Origin: Pycnopodia helianthoides
Lineage: Eukaryota; Echinodermata; Asteroidea; Forcipulatida; Asteriidae
Length of the DNA stretch: 64,000 bases
Direction: 5' to 3'
Assembly: GCA_032158295.1 (NCBI GenBank)
Contig: CM063247.1
Location: forward strand, 16,408,009-16,472,008
The notes under the pieces are model-generated. The model ran no database searches, had not been told where the DNA came from, and worked only from the letters and a program-made list of their open reading frames with translations. Positions 63,479-64,000 of the stretch are shown piece after piece. Position numbers and translations under genes: made by a program. Numbering within the stretch: position 1 is the first letter of the stretch; the number at the start of each line of letters is the position of its first letter.

Positions 63479-63724
63479 CTGCTTGCTGCGCTTGAATAAA
63501 GTCTAATTTTGGCAAGATCCGGTTTAAAAATAGAACTCCATGTGCATAAACGTGAAGGGCAAAAAGTTTTGTATAGAATTTTGTACATGTAGCTCTGTAC
63601 GAGGTTCATGGAGACGATAGCGGATCAAACCTCATAATTCATGTAATTGCAATTCTTGGGCACACGTCATCTCTTGGCATTCATTCCTTGCTCTATAGTC
63701 TATGGTTCAATAAAAAAGACTTAC

Positions 63725-63762
63725 CCCGAAATGCCTGAGGTCTGCTTGGAATTTGCAGCCAT
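63725..63762 (-). CDS. First coding exon candidate, right arm copy
   Basis: Mirror of 27058-27094: MAANSKQTSGIS and a donor G|GTAAGTC on the minus strand. It is one base longer (38 nt), so it would leave the exon in phase 2 instead of phase 1. If both copies splice to a homologous second exon, one of them is out of frame. Confidence 0.4.
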
Positions 63763-64000
63763 TCTCCGGCCGGCTGTTCGCTGTGATCATGGAGTAATTT
63801 GAAGTGATTTCCGATTACCCGCAGACGACGACAAATGACAGACGGATTTTAAAAACAAACAAACTGCAGCACAGACAGACAATACTTATGGAAATCAACG
63901 TCTGGGTACCGTAATTTTGACAGTACCCGACTATACCAAACCACGGGCAAAAATCCCAATACAAAATCCGTGAGAACGAGCGGGGAGATTTTATTTGTTG

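Larger units (their letters stand above)
60085..63655. mobile_element. Composite 3.6-kb insertion with ~170-bp inverted ends, right arm only
   Basis: The left end (from CCTAGAATTATGAGGTTCGA, with ATCCGCTATCGTCTCCATGA and ACAAAACTTTTTGCCC) is mirrored at 63645-63490. Each end also folds on itself (ATGAGGTTC...GAACCTCAT). The left arm lacks it between 27165 and 27170, where the flanks join. Inside are a 0.78-kb tandem duplication, a G-rich minisatellite, a small hAT-like MITE and a Mutator-type MITE. The class of the outer element is undetermined. Confidence 0.75.
44481..64000 (-). repeat. Right arm of the giant inverted duplication
   Basis: This is the reverse-complement partner of 26820-44312, with added insertions (57660-57984, 51714-51960, 59177-59747, 60085-63650). 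Homology continues to the last bases of the window (CGTGAGAACGAGCGGGGAGA pairs with 26826-26845), so the duplication extends beyond it. Confidence 0.9.

Noticed and set aside
26820..64000. A CRISPR array or bacterial mobile island as explanation for the repeats
   Set aside because: Units are contiguous with no unique spacers of constant size, and the window has eukaryotic splice sites, SINEs and LTRs.

Overview
The window is eukaryotic genomic DNA: spliced genes with long introns, an LTR retrotransposon, tRNA-derived SINEs, many short inverted-repeat transposons (MITEs), microsatellites and degenerate TTAGGG arrays. The repeat style and the vertebrate-like gene parts fit a marine invertebrate deuterostome, most likely an echinoderm. 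That assignment is inference.

Region 1 (1-14.9 kb). The last two coding exons of a plus-strand phosphopantothenoylcysteine decarboxylase gene (PPCDC, coenzyme A synthesis) lie at 4731-4899 and 12685-12755. The 7.8-kb intron between them is full of SINEs, MITEs and satellites. Earlier exons must lie upstream of the window. Region 2 (14935-22291) is a complete, very young BEL/Pao retrotransposon on the minus strand. Its 790- and 788-bp LTRs seem to differ by only two 1-base indels, and the 1737-codon pol-type frame is open. Region 3 (22.3-26.8 kb) holds MITEs, including a tandemly duplicated 0.77-kb unit.

Region 4 (about 26.8 kb to the end) is one large, diverged inverted duplication. The left arm (26.8-44.31 kb) pairs with the reverse complement of the right arm (44.48-64.0 kb) around a spacer of about 170 bp, and the right arm runs off the window. 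Each arm carries, from the outside in: a short first-exon candidate; a partial cathepsin D-like aspartic protease gene with a shared frameshift; a kilobase-scale TTAGGG-like array; a tRNA-derived SINE with a GA-rich repeat; an 82-bp satellite array; and a small multi-exon gene of unknown function. The two copies of that gene start head to head at the axis. The left copy keeps consistent exon phases, while the right copy is broken. MITEs present in one arm only, with clean empty sites in the other, show the arms have evolved separately. A 3.2-kb part of the left TTAGGG-like array looks like unpolished sequence.

I compared the sequence by eye. Exon limits rest on splice consensus, reading frame and family resemblance. 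Arm boundaries are approximate.
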